Assembly (NCBI GenBank): GCA_041913505.1
Contig: JAYSFC010000106.1
Span: 1-13,753, forward strand
Origin: JAYSFC01 sp041913505
GTDB lineage: Bacteria; Pseudomonadota; Gammaproteobacteria; Burkholderiales; Burkholderiaceae_C
Direction of reading: 5' to 3'
Length of the DNA stretch: 13,753 nucleotides
A program made the translations under genes and the position numbers. Shown here piece by piece: positions 6,451 to 12,625 of this stretch. Numbering within the stretch: position 1 is the stretch's first letter; every line of letters begins with the position of its first letter. A model generated the notes under the pieces. The model did not search any database and was not told where the DNA came from. It saw only the letters and a list, made by a program, of their open reading frames with translations.

Positions 6451-7240
6451 AAATGCATCCACCTTCGTGGCCCGCCTTCGGGTGGGTGAACGATTTCGCG
6501 CCTTTTCGATTCATCTTGCCATCAGCGTCTTCATCGCCTGCCTGGCCGCTCTTCTGGTTCTGCGCCTGTGGTATCCCTCTCCTTACGACACATTGTCCGG
6601 GGGCAGAGAGCTATTCTTGCTGATCATTGTGGCCGACATGGCCCTTGGGCCATTGATCACCTTCTTCGTTTTTAATAAAAAGAAGCCCCTTCGGGAAAAA
6701 ATTCTCGACTTCTCCCTGATCGCCCTGATTCAACTAAGCGCACTCAGCTACGGATTATGGACAGCATATACGGCGCGGCCGATTTATCTGGTTTTTGAGT
6801 ACTCTCGCCTCAGTGTGCTGCACGCTATCGATATTCCAGTCGGCCAATTGGAGAAGGCCCCCGAAGCCATGCGCAATCTCCCCATGGCAGGACCACGGCT
6901 GCTTGCTCTGCGCCCTTTCAAAAACTCCGCGGAAGAATTTGATGCCACCATGGGCGCGATCGATGGCGCCCCCCTGGCTGCGCGCACGGATTTGTGGTAC
7001 CCGTACGAACAAGCCCACACGGAAATTCTGCAAGAAGCCAAGCCCGTGACGGAATTGCTGAAACGCTTCCCAGGCCAGGCCGCACAGATCCATCGGGCAG
7101 TCACCGAATCGCACCATGCGATCGATGCCTTGCGTTATCTGCCCGTTGTAGGCCGCAAAGGCGTCTGGACGGCGCTATTGGATGCCAGCGACGCAAGCCT
7201 CCAAGGTTTCGTCGACATTGATCCGTTCCTCAACAAGTAA
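6437..7240 (+). CDS. tfpZ: TfpX/TfpZ family type IV pilin accessory protein
   Basis: This is a 267-aa protein with three N-terminal membrane segments (about 23-43, 59-79 and 91-111) and a C-terminal domain of about 150 residues, probably periplasmic. The block LRLWYPSPYDTLSGGRELF (42-60), followed by LGPLITFFVFNKKKP (70-84), is typical of the TfpX/TfpZ family. Members are encoded beside pilin genes and are needed for assembly of specific pilin alleles, possibly as pilin-specific chaperones. The ATG at 6437 is preceded by AAGAG at 6425-6429 with 7-nt spacing. A GTG at 6431 is in frame but too close to that site. The 14-bp overlap with pglL implies translational coupling. Like pglL it is less GC-rich than the flanks. 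A weak CCTTC/GAAGG hairpin (7241-7258) follows the stop. Whether it is nearer TfpX or TfpZ needs a family search. Confidence 0.85.
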   Translation: MQATENASTFVARLRVGERFRAFSIHLAISVFIACLAALLVLRLWYPSPYDTLSGGRELFLLIIVADMALGPLITFFVFNKKKPLREKILDFSLIALIQLSALSYGLWTAYTARPIYLVFEYSRLSVLHAIDIPVGQLEKAPEAMRNLPMAGPRLLALRPFKNSAEEFDATMGAIDGAPLAARTDLWYPYEQAHTEILQEAKPVTELLKRFPGQAAQIHRAVTESHHAIDALRYLPVVGRKGVWTALLDASDASLQGFVDIDPFLNK

Positions 7241-7321
7241 CCTTCAATGCCGCGAAGGGTGCCGAATTTGAGGTTGTACCGTGTCCACTGTACGTACTGC
7301 AACACAGCTGCAGGCGGCTTC

Positions 7322-7795
7322 TCAAGCCACAAAACTCCCCGACTTTCCCCCGTGCTTTTCCAGCACCCGCACGCCCCCCATCACCATGTGCTTGTCCACC
7401 GCCTTGCACATGTCGTAAATGGTGAGCAGCGCCACCTGCACCGCCGTGAGGGCCTCCATCTCCACCCCTGTGGGCCCCACGGTTTCCACCGTGGCCGTGC
7501 ACTGGACGGCGGGCTCGGCGGGTAGTAGCTCAAACTCCACGGCCACCCGCGTGAGCGCGAGCGGATGGCACAGCGGGATCAGGTCACTGGTCTTTTTGGC
7601 GGCCATGATGCCCGCGACGCGCGCCACACCCAGCACATCGCCCTTTTTGGCCGTGCCCGCCTCGATGATGGCGCGCGTGGCGGGCTGCATGTCGATGCGG
7701 CCGGTCGCCACGGCAATGCGGTGGGTGGCGGGCTTGGCGCCTACGTCCACCATGTGGGCTTGGCCTTGGGCGTCGAAGTGGGTCAAGGAAGACAT
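7322..7795 (-). CDS. moaC: Cyclic pyranopterin monophosphate synthase
   Basis: This is a 157-aa cytoplasmic protein, the normal MoaC length. With MoaA it converts GTP to cyclic pyranopterin monophosphate, the first step of molybdenum cofactor synthesis. Visible motifs are MVDVGAKPATHR (15-26), KKGDVLGVARVAGIMAAKK (50-68), LIPLCHPL (72-79), VETVGPTGVEMEALTAV (103-119) and IYDMCKAVDK (126-135). Asp128 and Lys131 match the catalytic pair by family numbering. The ATG at 7795 (MSSLTHFD) is chosen because conservation starts there; 22 additional in-frame codons upstream look non-conserved. No clear Shine-Dalgarno sequence precedes it. The gene is convergent with tfpZ and divergent from the M48 peptidase gene. 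No other moa genes are nearby. Confidence 0.96.
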   Translation of the reverse strand: MSSLTHFDAQGQAHMVDVGAKPATHRIAVATGRIDMQPATRAIIEAGTAKKGDVLGVARVAGIMAAKKTSDLIPLCHPLALTRVAVEFELLPAEPAVQCTATVETVGPTGVEMEALTAVQVALLTIYDMCKAVDKHMVMGGVRVLEKHGGKSGSFVA

Positions 7796-7867
7796 ATCGC
7801 GGCAGGGGGGAGTGATCGTTACATGGCCGTTGACGAAACATTCAACGGCCCAGGGCATCATACGGGC

Positions 7868-9457
7868 ATGTGGAACCTCGCACGAGCGCCAAGGCGCGCC
7901 GGCACACCGGCGACTCTCTCCCTGTCCAATTCCAGGGCGTTGCGGCTTGGAGTGCTTGCCAGAAGGGCGTTATCCGCTTCTTTATTGGTAGCACTCACGG
8001 CCACCCACTTCCCTGCCGCCCAGGCCCAACCCCGGCTGCCCACGCTGGGGGACGGCAACGAACTGACGACCAGCGCCGAGCGCAAGCTGGGCGACCGCAT
8101 CATCCGAGAGCTCTACCGCGACCCAGACTACATCGACGATGCCGTGCTGCTCGAGTACGTACAGGGTATTTTCCAATCGCTGGTGGCTGCCGCGCGCGCG
8201 CGCGGGGAACTCTCGCCCGAGCTGGACGAGCGCTTCGCCTGGGAGATCCTGCTCGGCCGTGACCGCACCGTGAATGCCTTCGCCCTGCCCGGCGGCTACC
8301 TGGGCGTGCACCTGGGCCTGATTGGCGTGGTGGCCAGCCGCGACGAGCTCGCCTCAGTGCTCGCGCACGAGCTGAGCCACGTCACGCAGCGCCACATCGC
8401 GCGCCTGCTGGCACAGCAGCAGCGCCAGACGCCGCTCATGCTCGGCGCCATGGTGCTGGGCGCGCTGGCCGCGAGCAAGAGCCCCAACGCCGCCCAGGCG
8501 CTGATGATCGGCGGTCCGGCGCTCGCGGCGCAAAACCAGCTCAACTTCTCGCGCGACATGGAGCGCGAGGCCGACCGCATCGGCTACGGACTGATGGAGC
8601 CCGGCGGCTTCGCACCCGCAGGCTTCGTGAGCATGTTCGACAAACTGCAGCAGGCCAATCGCATCAACGACAACGGCAGCTGGCCCTACCTGCGCAGCCA
8701 CCCGCTGACCACCCAGCGCATGGCCGACATGCACTCGCGCCTGCCGCCGGGCCAGACCAGCGTGCCGCCCCCCGTACCCACCGTGGAGCACGCCATGCTC
8801 GCGGCGCGCGCGCGCGTGCTGTCGCGCCCCGGCGTCGATGCGCTGCGCCAGTGGGTGGGTGAGCCGCAGGGCAGCAGCTTCGCGGCGCAGCCTTTGCCCA
8901 AGCGCGCGGCAGCTTGGTACGCCGCCGCGCTGGGCCAGGCCCAGCTGCACGACTATGCGGCAGCGCGGCGCATGATCGCACCGCTGCGCGATGCTGTGCA
9001 GGCCGACGCAGCGGCCCTGCGTCAGGTGCGGCTGCTGGCCGCAGAGGTGGAGCTCGAGGCCGGCCAGCCCCAGGCCGCGCTGGAGTACTTGCCCGCCGTG
9101 AGCAACGCGCGACCCGAGCTGGTACTGCGCACCCAGGTGTTGCTGCGCCTGGGGCAGGCTGGCGAGATGACAGGGCCGCTGCAGACCTGGCTCGCCACGC
9201 ACCCGCAGGACGCCACTCTGTGGCAGTTACTGGCAAGCTGCTGGCAGGAACAAGGCCAGCCGCTGCGCGCCATCCGCGCCGACGCCGAGGCCCAGGCCGC
9301 ACGCTACGATTTCGCGGCGGCGGTGGACCGCTTCAAGGCCGGCCAGGATCTGGCGCGCAAGAGCGGCGCGCAGAACGACTACATCGAGGCGTCGATCATC
9401 GACACGCGGCTGCGCGCCGTGGAATCACGCCTTCGAGAACAGGCCGCCGAGCGCTGA
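7868..9457 (+). CDS. Secreted M48-family metallopeptidase with C-terminal TPR-like region (BepA/YfgC-like)
   Basis: This 529-aa protein has a hydrophobic export segment (ASLLVALTATHFPAAQA, about 37-53) with a signal-peptidase-like AQA end, then a Zn-metalloprotease domain. The HExxH motif is HELSH (His167, Glu168, His171) in LASVLAHELSHVTQRH. The third ligand is probably Glu234 in MEREADRIGYGLMEPGG. The last ~220 residues are Ala/Leu-rich paired helices of TPR type. In E. coli the relative BepA acts in the periplasm on outer-membrane protein assembly; a similar role is likely. The start is uncertain. ATG 7868 gives an unusually long signal region. ATG 7823 has GGAG 10 nt upstream. TTG 7940 or GTG 7952 would give a signal peptide of ordinary 25-29 residues. 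The open frame upstream of 7823 is antisense to moaC. Its 3' end overlaps the convergent PF04020 gene by 33 bp. Confidence 0.9.
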   Translation: MWNLARAPRRAGTPATLSLSNSRALRLGVLARRALSASLLVALTATHFPAAQAQPRLPTLGDGNELTTSAERKLGDRIIRELYRDPDYIDDAVLLEYVQGIFQSLVAAARARGELSPELDERFAWEILLGRDRTVNAFALPGGYLGVHLGLIGVVASRDELASVLAHELSHVTQRHIARLLAQQQRQTPLMLGAMVLGALAASKSPNAAQALMIGGPALAAQNQLNFSRDMEREADRIGYGLMEPGGFAPAGFVSMFDKLQQANRINDNGSWPYLRSHPLTTQRMADMHSRLPPGQTSVPPPVPTVEHAMLAARARVLSRPGVDALRQWVGEPQGSSFAAQPLPKRAAAWYAAALGQAQLHDYAAARRMIAPLRDAVQADAAALRQVRLLAAEVELEAGQPQAALEYLPAVSNARPELVLRTQVLLRLGQAGEMTGPLQTWLATHPQDATLWQLLASCWQEQGQPLRAIRADAEAQAARYDFAAAVDRFKAGQDLARKSGAQNDYIEASIIDTRLRAVESRLREQAAER

Positions 9458-9778
9458 TTCGATCACCACGCCCAGCGCCGAGTAGATCAGCGAGCCCAAC
9501 AGCGCGGCACCGAAGCCGCGCACGTGAAAGCCCTCGAGCACACTCGCTGCGGCCCAGAACATGAGCGCGTTGATCACAAAGAGGAACAGCCCCACCGTGA
9601 CGACGGTCACGGGCAGCGTCAGCACCACGAGCACGGGGCGCAGCACCACATTGAGCAAGCCGATGACCAGCGCCGCGATCATCGCGGCCCCGAAGCTGCG
9701 CACCTCCACTCCGCTGTAGATATAGGCCACGAACAGCAGGGCGGCAGCGCTGAGCACCCATTTGAGCAGCAGTTTCAT
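9425..9778 (-). CDS. Small membrane protein of the phage holin 4 / PF04020 (YvlD-like) family
   Basis: This is a 117-aa, almost entirely hydrophobic protein with four predicted membrane helices. It matches the pattern of the family annotated as 'phage holin family protein' or YvlD, including GLLNVVLRPVLVVLTLPVTV (40-59) and LFLFVINALMFWAAA (64-78). There is internal repetition: VEVRSFGAAMIAALVIG (24-40) resembles FHVRGFGAALLGSLIYS (84-100). The cellular role is unknown; the holin label is historical and there is no phage context here. The ATG at 9778 (MKLLLKW) is preferred over an ATG 12 nt upstream because charged residues then flank the first helix; neither has a strong Shine-Dalgarno sequence. 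Its 3' end overlaps the convergent M48 peptidase gene by 33 bp. It lies 60 bp after the 155-aa gene on the same strand. Confidence 0.82.
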   Translation of the reverse strand: MKLLLKWVLSAAALLFVAYIYSGVEVRSFGAAMIAALVIGLLNVVLRPVLVVLTLPVTVVTVGLFLFVINALMFWAAASVLEGFHVRGFGAALLGSLIYSALGVVIESALGGLFSKA

Positions 9779-9820
9779 GCGGGCCAGCATAGCACCGGCG
9801 CGCGCGGCGCGCAGCCCCCC

Positions 9821-9834
9821 CCTCCCCGGGGAGG
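9821..9834. other. 14-bp GC palindrome between the 155-aa gene and the PF04020 gene
   Basis: CCTCCCCGGGGAGG is a perfect palindrome immediately after the stop of the 155-aa gene (minus strand). It could fold into a tight hairpin in the transcript, partly terminating or processing it before the PF04020 gene. No T-tract follows on either strand. Confidence 0.35.
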
Positions 9835-9838
9835 CGGT

Positions 9839-10306
9839 TCAGTCGGACGCGACCAGCAAGAACAGCGCGCCCAGGCCCGCCAGGGTGTTGGGCAGGCTCC
9901 AGCGGCCTGGCGCATGCGCAGCCGCAGGGGCTGGCGCCTCGGCCTTCGGGCGGCGGGCGTCCACCACCTGGGCCGCGCCATGCTCGGCCTGGAGCTGCTC
10001 GGACAGCTCCGCCAGCGGCCCCTTCGCCAGCACCGTGGTGACGCTGCCGCCCCTGGCCCGCAGCCAGGGCAGCATCTGTGCGAACAGCTTGTCGGCCCAC
10101 TTGATGCGCCAGTTCTCGCGGGCGCTGTGGCTCACCCACTTGCTGATGCGGTGCGTCATGCGCGGAGCGCAGGCCACCACGAACCAGTGGGTGGCGCGGC
10201 CCGAGGGCTGGGCGCACAGCGGCTGCAGCAGCTGGCGAGCGTGGTCGGCATCATCCACATAGACGATGACACGGTGCGAGGCACCCGATGCGGTTGAAAG
10301 GTGCAT
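9839..10306 (-). CDS. Uncharacterised protein with C-terminal hydrophobic tail
   Basis: I do not recognise this 155-aa protein. Residues 12-18 (RVIVYVD) followed by an alpha-helical stretch, then HWFVVACAPRM (40-50) and GGSVTTVLAKGPLAELSEQL (86-105), suggest alternating beta strands and helices, loosely like a flavodoxin or universal-stress fold. The middle is rich in Trp, Arg and Lys (RISKWVSHSARENWRIKWAD, 53-72). A Pro/Ala linker (about 119-134) leads to a single hydrophobic segment at the very C-terminus (LPNTLAGLGALFLLVASD), which could anchor it in the membrane. The ATG at 10306 has GGAG 9 nt upstream. It starts 17 bp after the second terC gene on the same strand, so it is probably co-transcribed and falls under the manganese riboswitch. 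A function in metal homeostasis is only a context guess. Confidence 0.8.
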   Translation of the reverse strand: MHLSTASGASHRVIVYVDDADHARQLLQPLCAQPSGRATHWFVVACAPRMTHRISKWVSHSARENWRIKWADKLFAQMLPWLRARGGSVTTVLAKGPLAELSEQLQAEHGAAQVVDARRPKAEAPAPAAAHAPGRWSLPNTLAGLGALFLLVASD

Positions 10307-10323
10307 GGACAGGGTCTCCAGGC

Positions 10324-11046
10324 TCAGGCCGAGGGGCCCGAATCGGTCAATGCCGGGGTGCCGACCCCGGGCTTGCGGCGGTTGCGCAGCCAGCCTGCGC
10401 CCAGCACGCCGACGATGGCCACCACGATCAGGCCCCAGTACGCCACCTGGTGCAGGGCTTCGGGGCCCTGGAACACGCCGGCCAGCAGCTTCTCGTTCAC
10501 GATCATCTTGCCGGCCGTGAAGGCGAGCACGGCGGCGCCGAGCTGGATGATGATGGGGAAGCGCTCGACGAGCCTGAGCACCACGGTGCTGCCGAATACG
10601 ACGATGGGCACGCTGATGAGCAGCCCGATGATCACCAAGTCGAACGCACCCTGCGCAGCACCGGCCACGCCCAGCACGTTGTCGATGCCCATGAGCGCGT
10701 CGGCGATCACGATGGTCTTCATGGCGCCCCAGAATGTAGTGGCCGCGGGGCCATGGTCCTCGCTGCCGCCGTCATCGGCCAGCAGTTGGTAGGCGATCCA
10801 CAGCAGGCCAAGGCCACCCACGAGCATGAGGCCCGGAATCTTGAGCAGCCACACCACGGCCACAGTCATGGCCGAGCGCACGGCGATGGCACCGATGGTG
10901 CCCCAGACGATGGCCTTCTTTTGCAGGTGCTTGGGCAGGCTGCGCGCCGCGAGGGCGATCACGATGGCGTTGTCGCCCGCGAGCACGAGGTCGATGAGAA
11001 CGATGGCCAGCAATGCTGTCAGCCATTGGGTGGAAAACATTTCCAT
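10324..11046 (-). CDS. TerC family membrane protein under a manganese riboswitch (putative Mn2+ exporter)
   Basis: This is a 240-aa polytopic protein with about seven membrane helices. The TerC signatures are LAGDNAIVIALAARSLP (22-38, Asp25-Asn26) and ADALMGIDNVLGVAGAAQG (115-133, Asp122-Asn123). A short acidic stretch (DDGGSEDHG, 91-99) separates the halves, and the C-terminal tail is basic (NRRKP). It is a paralogue of the protein at 1237-1917, sharing the block DNA-VIALAARSLP and the motif KKAI. The yybP-ykoY element in its leader senses Mn2+, so Mn2+ efflux is the likely function (known for relatives, inferred here). The ATG at 11046 is preceded by GGA 7 nt upstream; ATG 11040 is also possible. 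Upstream in-frame codons run through the leader and are rejected. It heads a probable operon with the genes at 9839-10306 and perhaps 9425-9778. Confidence 0.93.
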   Translation of the reverse strand: MEMFSTQWLTALLAIVLIDLVLAGDNAIVIALAARSLPKHLQKKAIVWGTIGAIAVRSAMTVAVVWLLKIPGLMLVGGLGLLWIAYQLLADDGGSEDHGPAATTFWGAMKTIVIADALMGIDNVLGVAGAAQGAFDLVIIGLLISVPIVVFGSTVVLRLVERFPIIIQLGAAVLAFTAGKMIVNEKLLAGVFQGPEALHQVAYWGLIVVAIVGVLGAGWLRNRRKPGVGTPALTDSGPSA

Positions 11047-11157
11047 GGGCAATTCCGTGTATGTGTCGAGTACCAATCAACACCTGCCAAGGCCGGCGCA
11101 TGGGCCGCCCTCCATGGAAGGCAAGCACCCTTCGACCGAACTCCTTGGCGGGTCCAA
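11041..11157 (-). promoter_or_regulatory. Expression platform of the Mn riboswitch, overlapping the terC start
   Basis: Three complementarities are visible on the minus strand. First, TCGAAGG (11135-11129) repeats the 5' arm of the aptamer P1 stem and can pair with the same 3' arm, CCTTTGA (11164-11158). Second, GCCAAGG (11149-11143) matches CCTTGGC (11092-11086). Third, TTCCATGG (11119-11112) is complementary to CCATGGAA (11048-11041), which contains the start codon. The second and third cross each other, so they are alternatives or a pseudoknot. No terminator T-tract is seen, so control is more likely at translation. Confidence 0.5.
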
Positions 11158-11285
11158 TCAAAGGTCTTGCTCGGCACACGGCCCAGCGGGCCGCATGAAT
11201 ATGCCCGGACAGCCGGAAGCGATGCTTCGTATTGACGACTGGTCCGTTGCCCCGTGTCACGGAGCGAGGAGCTACTCCCCTTCGA
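11158..11285 (-). ncRNA. yybP-ykoY manganese riboswitch aptamer
   Basis: On the minus strand the sequence has the conserved blocks of this class in order: GGGGAGTAGC (11280-11271, the L1 metal-binding loop), GTCGTCAATACG (11239-11228, the L3 loop strand) and GAGCAAGACCTT (11172-11161, the 3' end). P1 is formed by TCGAAGG (11285-11279) with CCTTTGA (11164-11158). An extra hairpin CGGCCC/GGGCCG (11193-11188 and 11184-11179) lies in a variable arm. The class is known to bind Mn2+ and commonly precedes terC/alx, mntP and P-type ATPase genes. Its position 111 nt before a terC start on the same strand fits fully. Confidence 0.95.
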
Positions 11286-11292
11286 GACCGCG

Positions 11293-11322
11293 ATTGAAAC
11301 ACAGCCCGCGCGCGGGATGCAA
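11293..11322 (-). promoter_or_regulatory. Possible sigma-70 promoter for the riboswitch-terC transcript
   Basis: TTGCAT (11322-11317) and TTCAAT (11298-11293) are separated by 18 bp, enclosing a CCCGCGCGCGGG palindrome. Transcription would begin a few bases before the aptamer P1 stem. Both boxes are imperfect (3-4 of 6 matches), so this is a guess from position. Confidence 0.3.
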
Positions 11323-11481
11323 GGCGCAAAACCCCATGTTCCACTGACCTAATTCAAGTCAAATCGGCCGGTAGTGCTTTTGTGCAGGGGATTTAATGCT
11401 ATCGAAAAAAGAGTAAATAAACCCTGTCGGCCACCCGGCCATTGGGGCAGCTATGATCCGGCCCCTGCTGTTCGCACCCCC

Positions 11482-11907
11482 ATGGCCGCCCTGCACATCA
11501 CCGACATCGAAGCCGCGATCAACCATTGGCGCGACCGCAAGCCCTCGCCCGACGGCGTGACGCTCGCGCCCGAGGTGCGCGCGCTGGCCGAGGTCTACGC
11601 CCTCATGGTGTTCGCACACGAAACCGAGGCCGACGAACAGGGCTTTCCGCCCGAGGCCCTGGCCGCCTGGCTGGCCTGGTACGACACCACGCCCGACACG
11701 CCCTGCATCGCCATCTGCTCCACGAGCCAGGGGGACGATCTGTGCAAGGGCTGCGGCCGTACGTTCGAGGAGGTGCAGCACTGGCCCGGCATGGGCCCCG
11801 TCGCCAAGCGGGCCGTATGGCACCGCATCACGGCCGAGGGCGTGGCCTGGCGGTTTCACCGCTATGCGGAGCGGGCGGCCGAAGGACCGCGCACGGTTAA
11901 AGCTTAG
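11482..11907 (+). CDS. DUF3717/DUF1289-type Cys-rich protein
   Basis: This is a 141-aa protein with two parts. Residues 5-46 (ITDIEAAINHWRDRKPS, then an Ala/Val-rich helix ending MVFAH) resemble the short DUF3717 domain of Burkholderiales. Residues 70-118 match DUF1289, with the cysteine pattern PCIAIC (Cys75, Cys79) and LCKGCGRTFEEVQHWPGM (Cys88, Cys91), which probably binds a metal such as Zn or an Fe-S group. The function is unknown; assignment to both families is from memory of their motifs. The ATG at 11482 is chosen because recognisable sequence starts there; no Shine-Dalgarno sequence is evident, and the longer frame from 11374 enters the divergent regulatory region. TATGAT at 11452-11457 is a possible -10 element. 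The stop overlaps the end of the convergent GNAT gene by 4 bp. It is divergent from the riboswitch-terC unit. Confidence 0.85.
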   Translation: MAALHITDIEAAINHWRDRKPSPDGVTLAPEVRALAEVYALMVFAHETEADEQGFPPEALAAWLAWYDTTPDTPCIAICSTSQGDDLCKGCGRTFEEVQHWPGMGPVAKRAVWHRITAEGVAWRFHRYAERAAEGPRTVKA

Positions 11908-12509
11908 GAGGCACGCGCTCCGCTCTTTTCGAGCAGCATATCTTCGTCCAGACGGGCTTCAGCCGGAATGACGTAGCGGTATTGCTCTACAGGAAACCCC
12001 GCCCGCGGGTTGCGAAGGAAACCCAGACGTTTCAGGATGTGCTGCATTGCGCGCGCGTACTTTCTGCAATGCACGGTGACGGTTGTTCCAGGCGGATAAC
12101 GGGCGATGATGGCGCGGATCATCGCCGTGCCATACCCCTGGTTGCGCAGCGCAGGGCTGATGGCGCACAGTGCCAATTCAAAAGCGCTGTCGGCACCCGA
12201 TTCCCCAGTGCTGTAAAGGTGCACAAAACCGATGGGCTTTTGCCCATGGCGGACCATAAACCAGCCGGCGAGCGATGCGCTGGGGATCCGCCACGACTTC
12301 CAAACAATGTCGCGCAACAGCATCCACAGCAGCTTCATCGGACCCTTCTTGACCTCCAGAAACTGGTCACTGAAGCTGCCAGCAACCGAACCCTCCAACG
12401 TCAGGTCAAAAACAAACGGGACATCCAAGAGTCCTGCGCGGCAAAGCACCAAACCGTCGAGCTTCGATGCGCCAACGTTTGTGTGCCTGGTCTTTTCTCG
12501 CCTCGTCAT
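11904..12509 (-). CDS. GNAT-family N-acetyltransferase
   Basis: This is a 201-aa protein. The acetyl-CoA binding core is visible: FELALCAISPALRNQGYGTA (110-129), where RNQGYG is the Q/RxxGxG loop of motif A, followed by the helix MIRAIIARYPPG. A later strand (TVTVHCRK, 143-150) and RAMQHILKRLGFLRNP (153-168) fit motif B. The substrate cannot be told; the family acetylates small molecules, protein N-termini or lysines. The start at 12509 (MTRREKTR) has GGTGG about 5 nt upstream; an in-frame ATG at 12530 has no binding site. The gene is somewhat less GC-rich than its neighbours, possibly a sign of recent acquisition. It ends in a 4-bp overlap with the convergent DUF1289 gene. The 116 bp between it and yaeQ hold an AT-richer segment with a TATAGT (minus strand), a possible -10 box, but no matching -35. 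Confidence 0.88.
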   Translation of the reverse strand: MTRREKTRHTNVGASKLDGLVLCRAGLLDVPFVFDLTLEGSVAGSFSDQFLEVKKGPMKLLWMLLRDIVWKSWRIPSASLAGWFMVRHGQKPIGFVHLYSTGESGADSAFELALCAISPALRNQGYGTAMIRAIIARYPPGTTVTVHCRKYARAMQHILKRLGFLRNPRAGFPVEQYRYVIPAEARLDEDMLLEKSGARAS

Positions 12510-12625
12510 AGAAGCCACCAATCCACCCATGGATGAACTATATTTTGCCGCGCCATGGAGATGTTTTTCTTTACCTATCTTTACGGCGTTGGGTAGTCCG
12601 GAAGAGCACGGGGGCACAGCCTCCG

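Noticed and set aside
7565..7867. Long in-frame N-terminal extension of the M48 peptidase
   Set aside because: It is antisense to most of moaC, has no signal or domain features, and disagrees with the export segment after residue 35 of the chosen start.
9425..9778. Prophage remnant, because the product is called a holin-family protein
   Set aside because: No lysis, structural or integrase gene is near, and PF04020 proteins are common chromosomal membrane proteins.
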